Assembly (NCBI GenBank): GCA_009919445.1
Contig: RGBY01000019.1
Coordinates: 1-18,638 of the forward strand
Length of the DNA: 18,638 nucleotides
Source of the DNA: Planctomycetia bacterium
GTDB taxonomy: Bacteria > Planctomycetota > Planctomycetia > Pirellulales > UBA1268
Reading direction: 5' to 3'
Of the stretch, positions 1-6,667 are shown piece by piece (position 1 is the first letter of the stretch; each line of letters starts with the position of its first letter). Both the position numbers and the translations under genes were made by a program. The notes under the pieces were generated by a model. That model did no database searches. It was not told the DNA's origin and saw only the letters and a program-made list of their open reading frames with translations.

Positions 1-530
1 TTGGCAATTTCTTTGTTCGAAAGACCAAGTGCCATGTGCCGCAGCACCTGCATCTCTCGCTGTGTCAGCGGAATATCAGGGTCAGGCGTCGCTACTCGGT
101 TGGCCATGGTTGTCGCCACTCGCCGCAACTCACCGGCTCTCATCGGTAGCTGGCCCGTTGCAGCACCCGTGATCGAATCGATCAACTCCTGGCGGTTGCA
201 GCCCTTGAGCATATAGTCGTGTGCACCAGAGGCGACGGCCCGCGCCACATAGGTCGGGTTATCGAATGTGGAGAGCATGACGCAGCGAACGTTCGGCATG
301 TCGGCCCTGATTTTTTCAAGCGCCGTCAGACCATCCATGCCGGGATGCATGCGAATATCGAGCAGCACCACATCTGGCTTGTGCTTCTTGGTTAATTTGA
401 CTGCTTCCTCACCCGTCGTTGCCTCTGCAACGACCTTCACTTCGCTCCCTTCCAGTAGCGTTAAGAGTCCACGGCGAACAACTTCGTGGTCATCAGCGAT
501 AACCACACGAACCGAATCAGCAGCCTTCAT
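1..530 (-). CDS. NarL/FixJ-type response regulator, C-terminus cut by window edge
   Basis: Reading from the ATG at 530 gives 176 codons that run off the left edge. The receiver domain (about residues 7-125) has the acidic pair D13-D14, the predicted phospho-acceptor D58 in VVLLDIRM, the switch residue S87 or T88, and the conserved lysine K109 in DYMLKG. A LuxR-type helix-turn-helix begins near residue 155 (LTQREMQVLRHMALGLSNKE) and its recognition helix lies outside the window. It is therefore a cytoplasmic DNA-binding regulator controlled by phosphorylation. A purine-rich GAGAGAAG precedes the ATG. The gene follows hemC on the same strand after a 229-bp gap that contains a dyad, so it may have its own promoter. 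No partner histidine kinase is visible and the regulated genes cannot be inferred. Confidence 0.93.
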   Translation of the reverse strand, partial: MKAADSVRVVIADDHEVVRRGLLTLLEGSEVKVVAEATTGEEAVKLTKKHKPDVVLLDIRMHPGMDGLTALEKIRADMPNVRCVMLSTFDNPTYVARAVASGAHDYMLKGCNRQELIDSITGAATGQLPMRAGELRRVATTMANRVATPDPDIPLTQREMQVLRHMALGLSNKEIA

Positions 531-618
531 CTTCTCTCTCGTTTTGCTAGATGCACCTAAAAACCAAGCCGCCTACTTGGACAATGCACTGTCGGGGAGA
601 CTATCTACCCAGCAGAAC

Positions 619-649
619 CCATCATGTGAGGCAGTTACACACTTGATGG
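619..649. promoter_or_regulatory. Dyad symmetry upstream of the response regulator
   Basis: Two 10-base arms, CCATCATGTG (619-628) and CACTTGATGG (640-649), are inverted copies with a single mismatch and an 11-base spacer. The element lies 89-119 bases upstream of the response-regulator ATG and downstream of hemC. It could be an operator, for example for an autoregulating response regulator, or a hairpin in the leader mRNA. No run of T follows it, so it does not look like a terminator. Its function is inferred from symmetry and position only. Confidence 0.4.
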
Positions 650-759
650 CAACACCGAGAAAAGTCTGTCCTGATTTATACCCCAACTCTAATTTTTTGA
701 AACTGGCTAATCTGCCAGGCCGCCACCACCGGAGGGACCGACCCCCGCGAACCACCATT

Positions 760-1716
760 TTACTCGGGAATTCCATTCCGCATTCGTTCGAGCATCGGGC
801 CCGCCCCTTGCCGCAGCAGTTCGCTGGCCACTTGGTGGCCGAGCGTTTCGGCCTCCAAGGCGGTGGCCACTGTCGCAGAGGCCATGGCCGTGACGGAGGC
901 CACCGACTTTCCTGTGGTTGCCAAAACCCGACCCCCCAGATGCAAGCTTCCGTCAGCCTCAAACCGTCCCCAGCTCCCGATGGGCGCCAGGCAACCACCG
1001 GCGAGGGTGGCCAGGAGTGCACGTTCAGCCACGGCCGCCAAATGGGTTGGCTGATGATCGAGTGGCTTCAGAATCTCTCGCATGCGGTCATCGTCTGAGC
1101 GAATCTGAATGACCAGGGCCCCCTGGGCCACAGCTGGCCAGAAGTCTGGCGGTTGCAAAACTTCAGTGGCTCGATCGCCGTGGCCTAACCGGCTCAAGCC
1201 AGCAGCTGCAAGAATCACGGCATCGAGACTTCCGTCTTCGAGCCGGCCCAGACGGGAATCGACATTTCCACGAATTGGCATGATTTCCAAATCGGGCCGG
1301 ATCGCCTGCACCTGCACCCGGCGTCTGATACTTGCCGTACCAATGACTGCTCCAGGAGCAAGCTGCCGCAAGCCGGCACCTTCTCGGCTGATGATGACAT
1401 CAAAGGGCACCTCCCGCTCGGGAATGCATGTCAAGTCGAGGCCGGGTGTCGTCGCGGTCGGGAGATCTTTCAAACTGTGCACCGCCGCATCGATCTCGCC
1501 CTCTAGCAGGCTCCGCTCGAGTTCCCGAACAAAGACCCCATCGTCACCGATCCGAGCAATGGGGACATCCTGACGGATGTCACCACGGGTCGAGATAATC
1601 ACCTCTTCGACATCATGTCCCAGTCGCCTCAGCCAAGCAATCATCTGCCCTGTTTGTGCTCGGGCTAACTGGCTTCCCCGGGTACCGATTCGCAGCAGCT
1701 TATTCTCCGCGAGCAT
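760..1716 (-). CDS. hemC: Hydroxymethylbilane synthase (porphobilinogen deaminase)
   Basis: This cytosolic enzyme joins four porphobilinogen molecules into hydroxymethylbilane, the linear precursor of uroporphyrinogen III in haem synthesis. The 318-residue length is normal for the family. The N-terminus carries RIGTRGSQLA, and DAAVHSLKDLP contains catalytic D84. The cysteine that anchors the dipyrromethane cofactor is C242 in LAGGCLAPIG. The reading frame is open ten codons further upstream to 1746, but the ATG at 1716 is preferred. It has a good AGAGGA six bases upstream, and it gives the catalytic residues the same numbers (D84, C242) as the E. coli enzyme. The gene lies 77 bases downstream of comF on the same strand and may be co-transcribed with it. 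The motif GTASIRRR varies slightly from the more usual GTSSLRR. Confidence 0.97.
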   Translation of the reverse strand: MLAENKLLRIGTRGSQLARAQTGQMIAWLRRLGHDVEEVIISTRGDIRQDVPIARIGDDGVFVRELERSLLEGEIDAAVHSLKDLPTATTPGLDLTCIPEREVPFDVIISREGAGLRQLAPGAVIGTASIRRRVQVQAIRPDLEIMPIRGNVDSRLGRLEDGSLDAVILAAAGLSRLGHGDRATEVLQPPDFWPAVAQGALVIQIRSDDDRMREILKPLDHQPTHLAAVAERALLATLAGGCLAPIGSWGRFEADGSLHLGGRVLATTGKSVASVTAMASATVATALEAETLGHQVASELLRQGAGPMLERMRNGIPE

Positions 1717-1793
1717 GTTTTCCTCTTTGCGAGCGGGATCCGCCATTTGTCTGCTATTCAGGTTGGCCGCCTCAATAAGAAGGCGGCAGTGGC

Positions 1794-2645
1794 TTACGGA
1801 AGAGAATCTGGATTATTGGCAGCAGGTGTCATGTCCGCTCTGGCAACAGCAGCAGCGTAGACAACTGAGACGCCCGCCTCCAGCAGGGCCGTTGCCGCCG
1901 CGGCGAATGTCGCACCAGTCGTGGCAACATCGTCGACCAACAATACCTGCCTCCCCGGTGGCTGGCGGCCCCGGAGCCGGAAACTGCCGGCCACGTTTCC
2001 CGGCCGTTCAGCGGCTGGAAGGCTCCGCTGGAGGGGTGTCAGCCGCTTCCTCTGCAAAGCGTTTTTTTGAGGCACCCCCAGCTGCCAGGCCAGGCGTTTT
2101 GCGATCACGCTGGCAGCATTGGTTCCCCGAGCCAACCGCCTGCGCCAGTGCATCGGCACCGGAACAACCGCATCCAAACAAATCTCTGCCAGTTGGCCAT
2201 GCTGCCTGAGCAGCAGCATGGCCAGGAGTTCAGCTCGATCCTCACCGGCAGGTCGCTTCGCCTGCAGGACCATATCTCGCAGACGGTCGGCGTAGCCACC
2301 CAGCACGAATAGTTGCTGCCACGGCAGGACTGACAGATGCAGCCGCCCCCGCAACTGGCGACACCCGACGCAGTCACTCCCGCCCGGAGAGGGCAGGCCA
2401 CAGTGTGAGCAACGGCCGCCACTGATCGCCAAATCAAGTTCACAGGCAGAACAGATCCGCTCGGCCAGCCACCGTTCGAGACTGGCTCCCGGCGGGGCGG
2501 CGGGTAGTTCCAGCCCACAGACCAGACAAGCCGGAGGAAAAAGGAGGTGGCTCGCCGCGACCGATGCCTCTTTGGCCCATTTTCCGCAGACTGCCAAAAT
2601 CGACGGTGAACTTCCTGGACAAGGCCTTCCTTCAGGTTTTGTCAT
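1794..2645 (-). CDS. comF: ComF family protein (phosphoribosyltransferase-like, DNA uptake)
   Basis: The 283-residue protein has the two-part architecture of ComF/GntX. The N-terminal zinc-ribbon region has four CxxC pairs, at C40/C43, C65/C68, C79/C82 and C92/C95. The type I phosphoribosyltransferase domain has a VPVPMHWRRRLARG segment (about 161-174) and the PRPP-loop motif VLLVDDVATTGAT (234-246). In naturally competent bacteria ComF acts inside the cell during uptake of single-stranded DNA, while in others its role is uncertain. I chose the ATG at 2645 because AAGGGG lies seven bases upstream. A GTG two codons earlier (2651) is also open. It is divergent from the LptF/LptG gene with a gap of 109 bases and is probably the first gene of the comF-hemC unit. 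No other competence genes are visible. Confidence 0.93.
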   Translation of the reverse strand: MTKPEGRPCPGSSPSILAVCGKWAKEASVAASHLLFPPACLVCGLELPAAPPGASLERWLAERICSACELDLAISGGRCSHCGLPSPGGSDCVGCRQLRGRLHLSVLPWQQLFVLGGYADRLRDMVLQAKRPAGEDRAELLAMLLLRQHGQLAEICLDAVVPVPMHWRRRLARGTNAASVIAKRLAWQLGVPQKNALQRKRLTPLQRSLPAAERPGNVAGSFRLRGRQPPGRQVLLVDDVATTGATFAAAATALLEAGVSVVYAAAVARADMTPAANNPDSLP

Positions 2646-2686
2646 TGGCACCCCTTGGGAGGCCGCGGGAACTCAAAACAATCGAA

Positions 2687-2715
2687 TTGACGCTGCCAAT
2701 CAGCCTACCTATCTT
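2687..2715 (+). promoter_or_regulatory. Predicted sigma-70-type promoter for the LptF/LptG gene
   Basis: A -35-like TTGACG (2687-2692, five of six consensus bases) and a -10-like TATCTT (2710-2715, four of six) are separated by exactly 17 bases in the divergent comF/permease gap. The expected transcript start, near 2722, leaves a leader of about 30 bases before the ATG at 2755. This is a pattern match only. Confidence 0.45.
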
Positions 2716-2754
2716 CCGCCGCCGCGACATCCATTCCTTCAGCGGCCAGACATC

Positions 2755-3885
2755 ATGCTGATCGACCGCTATCTCCTCCGCGCCCAGTTGCAGGCTTTTT
2801 GCATCGTGTTTTTGAGCCTGGCAGGGCTCACCTTTGTCATCGATGCCTTCACCAACCTCGAAGAATTTGTCAGCCACGGAGAAAAGGCCGGAGGGCTGGC
2901 CCGCGTCTTAGGGCAATACTACGGCTACCGGCTCATTTCCTTTTTTGATGCCACAAGCCCTGTCATTTCTCTGGCCAGCGGCATGTTCGCGCTTTCTTGG
3001 TTGGAACGGCATAACGAACTGACCGCCCTTCTGGCTGCTGGAATCACCCGCTGGCGGATCGCCAGGCCAGCCATTCTCTTCACTGCGGCTGTCAGCCTGC
3101 TGGCCGTCACCAACCGCGAGTTCGTCCTGCCCTTGATCCGCACAGAGATTGCCCGCAACGCTCAAGACCTCAGCGGAAAAACAGAGAAATCGTTTGATGC
3201 CCGCTACGACCACCAGACCGAGATCCTCTTCCGGGGCCGTACCTACCGGGAGATTGCCCGGCGGATCGACTCACCGAGCCTCCTCATGCCACCATTACTC
3301 GCTGATTACGGGCCCCAGATTGATGCCACCGATGCAGTCTGGCAGGAAGCGAATGCAGACCATCCTGCGGGCTACCTTCTGCGTGGCGTCCAAAGCCCCC
3401 CAGACATTGACACTCTGCCCCCCTTGGAACTGGGCGGGGAAACAATCGTCAGCACCATGGCATCAGCTGCTTGGATCAAGCCGAAACAGTGTTTTGTGAC
3501 CAGTGACGTCACCTTTGAGCAGATGATCGGCTCGAATAACTGGAGCCTCTATTCATCGACCCCCGAATTAGTGCAGGCAATCGCCAACCCGAGCCTAGGA
3601 GTTGGAGCTGAGGTGCCGCTCCGCGTCCATGCCCGCTTCGTTGCGCCCTTCCTCGATATGTCACTTGCGTTGCTTGGCATTCCACTTGTCGTGGGCCCAA
3701 ATCGTCGTGGGGTCTTTGTGGCGGTTGGACTCTGCGTGCTGATGACCGTTGTTTTCTTTCTGACGACGCTTGGGTTTCATGCCCTTGCCACTGGCTATGT
3801 ACTCGGGCCATCCCTGGCGGCTTGGGCCCCGCTGCTGGCATTAGCATCCCTGGCTGCCTGGCGGGCGCAGCCGATGTGGGAATAG
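2755..3885 (+). CDS. LptF/LptG (YjgP/YjgQ) family permease
   Basis: The 376-residue inner-membrane protein has the family layout. It starts with ML-IDRYLLRAQ and a first membrane helix (about 15-33), followed by further helices (about 58-80 and 103-120). The cytoplasmic coupling-helix segment ELTALLAAGITRWRIARP (88-105) is the part that contacts the LptB ATPase in characterised members. A periplasmic jellyroll-like region (about 125-290) follows, then three C-terminal helices (about 293-312, 320-342, 352-371). Family members move lipopolysaccharide from the inner membrane to the periplasmic Lpt bridge. The frame is open upstream to 2572, but the family N-terminus begins at the 2755 ATG, which also sits just downstream of a predicted promoter. 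There is no obvious Shine-Dalgarno sequence. Only one such gene is here, whereas LptF and LptG normally occur as a pair, so I cannot say which one it is. Confidence 0.88.
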   Translation: MLIDRYLLRAQLQAFCIVFLSLAGLTFVIDAFTNLEEFVSHGEKAGGLARVLGQYYGYRLISFFDATSPVISLASGMFALSWLERHNELTALLAAGITRWRIARPAILFTAAVSLLAVTNREFVLPLIRTEIARNAQDLSGKTEKSFDARYDHQTEILFRGRTYREIARRIDSPSLLMPPLLADYGPQIDATDAVWQEANADHPAGYLLRGVQSPPDIDTLPPLELGGETIVSTMASAAWIKPKQCFVTSDVTFEQMIGSNNWSLYSSTPELVQAIANPSLGVGAEVPLRVHARFVAPFLDMSLALLGIPLVVGPNRRGVFVAVGLCVLMTVVFFLTTLGFHALATGYVLGPSLAAWAPLLALASLAAWRAQPMWE

Positions 3886-4100
3886 AAATGGGGTAGGACG
3901 ACGGAAAAACCCCGTCAACCGCACCAACCCCTCAGACATCAGGCCTTTCCCGATCCTTCCGCTTTCGCCAAGCCTTTTTTCTCTACCCGAACCCCGCCTT
4001 CTGCCGATGGTATCAAGGAAGGGACGGGTGAGAGCCTGTTCGCCCGAGCAGCAGAGAGGAGCTGTCGACTCGGGATGAAAACCGGCAAAGGAGTGCCTGA

Positions 4101-4544
4101 GTGATGCGAATCAACACCACGCGATTCGGACGTATCGATGTCGATGCAGCCGACCTGCTGACATTTCCAAGCGGCCTGCCCGGCTTGGAGCATTGCCGCG
4201 AGTGGGCCCTGCTCGCCGATGCCGACAATGATGCGTTGGGCTGGCTCCAGAGCACCACCCGTGGGGATGTGGCCATCGCCGTCGTGAGCCCCCGACGTTT
4301 TGTTCCGCACTACCAGGTCCGCATTCCACGAAGCGAGTTGACCCCCTTACGTCTGCATGACATCAGGCAAGCCCAACTGGTGGTTGTTGTCAGCAAAAAC
4401 CGCACAGGCCTCACCCTCAATCTCAAGGCACCAATCGTCATAAACCTTGAAGAGCGGACAGGCCGGCAAGTCGTCGCCAGTGGTGACCTCTCAATGCAAC
4501 ATCTCCTTGATCCAAATCTGACCGCACTGAAAAAGAGCGCATAA
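4101..4544 (+). CDS. fliW: Flagellar assembly factor FliW
   Basis: FliW is a small cytoplasmic protein that binds flagellin and, when free of flagellin, binds and inhibits CsrA. The sequence shows the family N-terminus (INTTRFGRIDV), then LLTFPSGLPGLEHCREWALL at about residues 18-37. Further on it has the LTLNLKAPIVINLEERTGRQ segment near residues 113-132. The length of 147 residues is typical. Either the GTG at 4101 or the ATG at 4104 could be the start. AAAGGAG (4087-4093) is seven bases from the GTG and ten from the ATG, so the GTG has slightly better spacing. csrA follows after 60 bases on the same strand, the classic partner arrangement. No flagellin or other flagellar gene is in the window. 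Confidence 0.95.
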   Translation: MMRINTTRFGRIDVDAADLLTFPSGLPGLEHCREWALLADADNDALGWLQSTTRGDVAIAVVSPRRFVPHYQVRIPRSELTPLRLHDIRQAQLVVVVSKNRTGLTLNLKAPIVINLEERTGRQVVASGDLSMQHLLDPNLTALKKSA

Positions 4545-4554
4545 TTCGACAACA

Positions 4555-4597
4555 GCCGGCGCTGAGGATTGCTGGCGAGAAATGAACTCAGGAAGGA
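4555..4597 (+). promoter_or_regulatory. csrA leader: GGA-loop hairpin and GGA-containing ribosome site
   Basis: The bases GCCGGC (4555-4560) and GCTGGC (4571-4576) can pair as a six-base stem with one G-U. Their ten-base loop contains a GGA (4566-4568). The csrA Shine-Dalgarno sequence GGAAGGA (4591-4597) holds two more GGA triplets, seven bases before the ATG at 4605. CsrA-family proteins bind GGA in hairpin loops and over ribosome sites, often in their own leaders. The layout therefore suggests negative autoregulation. The motifs are seen directly, while the regulation is inferred. Confidence 0.45.
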
Positions 4598-4604
4598 CCC
4601 AGCA

Positions 4605-4844
4605 ATGCTCGTACTCTCCAGACAACGCGATGAAAGCATCATGATCGGCGACAACATCGTCGTGACGATCGTGGACATTCGGGGAGACAAAGTGCGGCTT
4701 GGGATCAACGCACCGTCTGAGGTTCCGGTGCACCGGCAAGAGGTCTACGAAGCTATTCAGCGCGAAAACCTGCAGGCCTCAGCCCTCGCCCCTGATGACA
4801 CGCAAGGGCTCGGCAAACTCGCGGCAAAGCGTTCAGCGAAATAA
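4605..4844 (+). CDS. csrA: Carbon storage regulator CsrA (RNA-binding translational repressor)
   Basis: CsrA is a homodimer that binds GGA motifs in mRNA leaders and blocks translation. It governs flagellin synthesis and carbon metabolism. The 79-residue product begins MLVLSRQRDESIMIG and keeps the RNA-contact residues L4 and R44 (VPVHRQEVYEAI, 40-51). It has the five-strand core followed by a helix, and a tail of about 20 residues rich in A, D and K. The reading frame is open upstream to 4569, but the ATG at 4605 fits the invariant N-terminus and has GGAAGGA seven bases upstream. Together with fliW just upstream it should form the flagellin-FliW-CsrA switch known from Bacillus subtilis. A large hairpin begins 15 bases after the stop. 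Confidence 0.98.
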   Translation: MLVLSRQRDESIMIGDNIVVTIVDIRGDKVRLGINAPSEVPVHRQEVYEAIQRENLQASALAPDDTQGLGKLAAKRSAK

Positions 4845-4859
4845 TAGCGAACAGCAATA

Positions 4860-4914
4860 CGCGTGTGCTCCTGATCAGAAGGCAGTCTGCTGCAGACACC
4901 TTCTCGCACACGCG
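4860..4914. terminator. Large nested hairpin between convergent genes, possible bidirectional terminator
   Basis: Three inverted repeats are nested. The outer pair is CGCGTGTGC (4860-4868) with GCACACGCG (4906-4914), perfect over nine bases. The middle pair is AGAAGG (4877-4882) with CCTTCT (4899-4904). The inner pair is GTCTG (4885-4889) with CAGAC (4893-4897), around a CTG loop. An eight-base bulge lies on the left side between the outer and middle stems. It starts 15 bases after the csrA stop and faces the convergent thioredoxin-like gene. No T-run follows on the plus strand, and only a mildly T-rich stretch follows on the minus strand, so it is not a textbook intrinsic terminator. It could instead protect mRNA 3' ends. 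Confidence 0.5.
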
Positions 4915-4970
4915 ACGAATGCCCTCTGCAACGCCACCGGTCTTTCGCAGAAACGCGTCTGCCACGGTCA

Positions 4971-5175
4971 CCGCTCAGGTATGAAGCCGGCCACGATGCC
5001 GGCCCCTGGCTGAAAACAAGGCTCGAGCGGCAACGCCACGAAAACTCCCAAGCCTGAGCAGGCCAAAATGACCGCTCAGGCGTGAAGCCGGCACGATGCC
5101 GGCCCCAGGCTTGAGCGGCAACGCCGCGAAAGCCCCCAAGCCTGAGCGGGCCAGGATGGCCGCTCAGGCGTGAAG
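4971..5175. repeat. Degenerate tandem repeat with internal inverted repeats
   Basis: Copy 1 runs from 4971 to 5071 (101 bases), copy 2 from 5072 to 5159 (88 bases), and a third copy is present only as its first 16 bases (5160-5175). Each unit begins CCGCTCAGG, continues with a GCCGGC..GCCGGC hairpin core, and ends in CCCAAGCCTGAGC before the next CCGCTCAGG. Copy 1 carries about 13 extra bases near 5017. In copy 2 GCCGGCA and TGCCGGC pair over seven bases around a CGA loop, and GCGGC-AAC-GCCGC forms another small hairpin. The stop codon of the thioredoxin-like gene (5164-5166) lies inside the third partial copy. With the 4860-4914 hairpin this explains most of the 319-bp gene-free stretch 4845-5163. 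I saw nothing else in 4915-4970. Confidence 0.8.
5140..5169. terminator. Strong inverted repeat at the 3' end of the thioredoxin-like gene
   Basis: GCCTGAGCGG (5140-5149) and CCGCTCAGGC (5160-5169) are perfect ten-base inverted copies. Allowing one bulged G, the pairing extends inward through GGCC/GGCC to an AGGAT loop. The equivalent place in the previous repeat unit (5052-5081) keeps only the eight-base GCCTGAGC/GCTCAGGC. It overlaps the stop codon of the minus-strand gene, so it would form a hairpin at that gene's mRNA end. There is no T-tract. A role in termination or RNA stability is inferred. Confidence 0.4.
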
Positions 5176-5748
5176 AAAGTACTCCGGCTCGTTCCCCTCA
5201 CGCCACTTAATGTTGCAGCCAAGGCTTGGCTTTTGTGGCTCAGGTACTGCCTCCCCGGCAATGAGGGCATCGATGGCTCGGCGGAGGTCGCTCCCCGTCA
5301 CTGGAATGTCGCTTCCTGGCCGACTGTCGTCGAGCTGCCCCCTGTAAACCAGCTTTTGATCGGCATCGAACAGATAGAAATCCGGGGTGCACGCGGCATG
5401 GTAGGCCTTGGCAACCTGCTGCGTTTCGTCGAAGAGATAGGCAAAGGGATACCCTCGCTCCTCACTTTCTCGGACCATTTGCTCGGGAGAGTCGGCTGGA
5501 TGAGCAGCAACATCGTTGGAACTAATGGCAACCATACCAATGCCCTGCGGCATCAACTCTCGTCCCAGGGCTGCCAACTGATCAGCCACATGCTTGACGT
5601 AGGGACAATGGTTGCAGATGAACATCACCACGGTTCCCCGGGGTCCGGCGACGTCTGCGAGGGACAGCGTGCGGCCGTCAACATTCATCAAAGAAAACTC
5701 AGGGGCGGTGGTTCCGAGCGGGAGCATGGTGCTGGGGGTGCGAACCAT
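5164..5748 (-). CDS. Thioredoxin-family (redoxin) protein with CNHC motif
   Basis: The 194-residue protein has the thioredoxin fold of the AhpC/TSA-like redoxins. It has an APEFSL N-terminal strand, the dithiol CNHCPYVKH (C45, C48), and a third conserved cysteine, C120, in CTPDFYLFD. A C-terminal segment GCNIKWREGNEPEY (C178) is characteristic of the subfamily with the CNHCPYV signature. No signal peptide is visible, so it is probably cytoplasmic. It is likely a thiol-disulfide reductase or peroxidase-like enzyme, but its substrate is not known to me. The ATG at 5748 has GGAG about eight bases upstream. It lies 73 bases downstream of tatD on the same strand and is the last gene of that run. 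Its stop codon falls inside the repeat unit described at 4971-5175. Confidence 0.9.
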   Translation of the reverse strand: MVRTPSTMLPLGTTAPEFSLMNVDGRTLSLADVAGPRGTVVMFICNHCPYVKHVADQLAALGRELMPQGIGMVAISSNDVAAHPADSPEQMVRESEERGYPFAYLFDETQQVAKAYHAACTPDFYLFDADQKLVYRGQLDDSRPGSDIPVTGSDLRRAIDALIAGEAVPEPQKPSLGCNIKWREGNEPEYFLHA

Positions 5749-5821
5749 AATCTGTTCTCCAGGCAGGCAGGAATTGAATAGGGACTACGTTATTGTTCGT
5801 TCGCTGGCAGCCAGACCGACG

Positions 5822-6601
5822 TCAGGTGTCCTGCCGGAGAAAAAGCCGACAGGCATTTGCGGTGGTGGCTGCAGCTAGTCGTTCCAAGGACTCGCCTCGA
5901 GCAATTGCGAGGCAGCGAGCCGTGTGAATGACATGCCCAGGCTCATTCCGTCGGCCCCGCAATGGCTCTGGCGACAAAAAAGGGCTGTCTGTCTCGACCA
6001 GCAGCCGCTCAAGCGGCACTGTCTGAGCAACGTGCCGCAAGGACTCTGCCGACCGAAACGTCACCATTCCGGCAAAGCCGAGAAAACACCCCAGTTCAAC
6101 CGCCTCCGCCGCCTCTTCCGCTGTGCCGGTGAAGGCGTGCAGAACGGCCGTCAGTGGCCCATGTCGGATCGCCGAAGTGAGCATGTCAAGAACATCGCGG
6201 ATGCTCTCGCGGGTATGCACCACCAGCGGCAGGCCAAGCTTCTGGGCAAGCCGTATGTGGCGTTCAAAAAACTCCCGCTGGAGGTCGGGGGCGGCTGCAT
6301 CCCGAAACCAGTCGAGCCCAGTCTCACCAACTGCCGCCACACGCCCCGAAACAACCAGACGGGTAATTCGATCCCACTCATCTGGGTCGATCTCCGCAAC
6401 GTCATTGGGATGGATACCGGCGGCACAAACAAGCCCCGACTCAGTCTCACAGAGTCGTGCTGCCGCTTCGCTGTCGGCGGCGCGGGTGCCGATCACTGTC
6501 ATCCGGGTGACCCCAGCAGCCCGCGCCCGGGTCAACACATCGCCCAGTTCATCTCCATACCGCATCGGATCGAGATGACAATGACTGTCGTAAAACTCCA
6601 T
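5822..6601 (-). CDS. tatD: TatD-family metal-dependent deoxyribonuclease
   Basis: The protein has 259 residues, the usual TatD length, and a complete set of metal ligands for the amidohydrolase-type barrel. These are H7 and H9 in DSHCHLD, E93 in GETGLDW, H129 in VVHTRE, H155 in LHAFTGT, and D205 in ETDSPFLSP. The family-specific RGRRNEP segment follows at about residues 215-221. Family members are cytoplasmic 3'-5' exonucleases or DNases linked to DNA repair and turnover. The ATG at 6601 gives the canonical N-terminus (MEFYDSHCHLD), with a weak GGGAATGAG upstream. It sits between the helical hypothetical gene (66-bp gap) and the redoxin gene (73-bp gap), all on one strand, so co-transcription is plausible. 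No tatABC genes are nearby. Confidence 0.96.
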   Translation of the reverse strand: MEFYDSHCHLDPMRYGDELGDVLTRARAAGVTRMTVIGTRAADSEAAARLCETESGLVCAAGIHPNDVAEIDPDEWDRITRLVVSGRVAAVGETGLDWFRDAAAPDLQREFFERHIRLAQKLGLPLVVHTRESIRDVLDMLTSAIRHGPLTAVLHAFTGTAEEAAEAVELGCFLGFAGMVTFRSAESLRHVAQTVPLERLLVETDSPFLSPEPLRGRRNEPGHVIHTARCLAIARGESLERLAAATTANACRLFLRQDT

Positions 6602-6667
6602 CTCATTCCCAGGTGATTAAAGCGACCTGCCTTGGGGTGAAGGGAGTCAATCGGTATGAAGTGCGAC

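Noticed and set aside
703..718. CTGGC..GCCAG hairpin after hemC as a terminator
   Set aside because: The stem is only five pairs with a six-base loop and the following T-run is three bases, so it is too weak to call.
268..1098. 276-codon plus-strand open frame
   Set aside because: It lies antisense to the response regulator and hemC, which have clear catalytic motifs. Its translation is low-complexity with no domain, as expected for an antisense frame in GC-rich DNA.
3939..3983. Intrinsic terminator after the LptF/LptG gene, from the T-run at 3975-3980
   Set aside because: I could not find a stable stem directly before the T-run, only very short scattered complementarity.
4003..4010. GCCGATGG as a flagellar sigma-28 -10 element upstream of fliW
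   Set aside because: It matches six of eight consensus bases, but no TAAA-like -35 lies about 15 bases upstream.
4971..5175. Possible CRISPR array
   Set aside because: Only two full units of unequal length (101 and 88 bases) with similarity along the whole unit. There are no short constant repeats with unique spacers and no cas gene.
5170..5781. 203-codon plus-strand open frame
   Set aside because: It is antisense to the redoxin gene, has no ribosome site and no recognisable motif.
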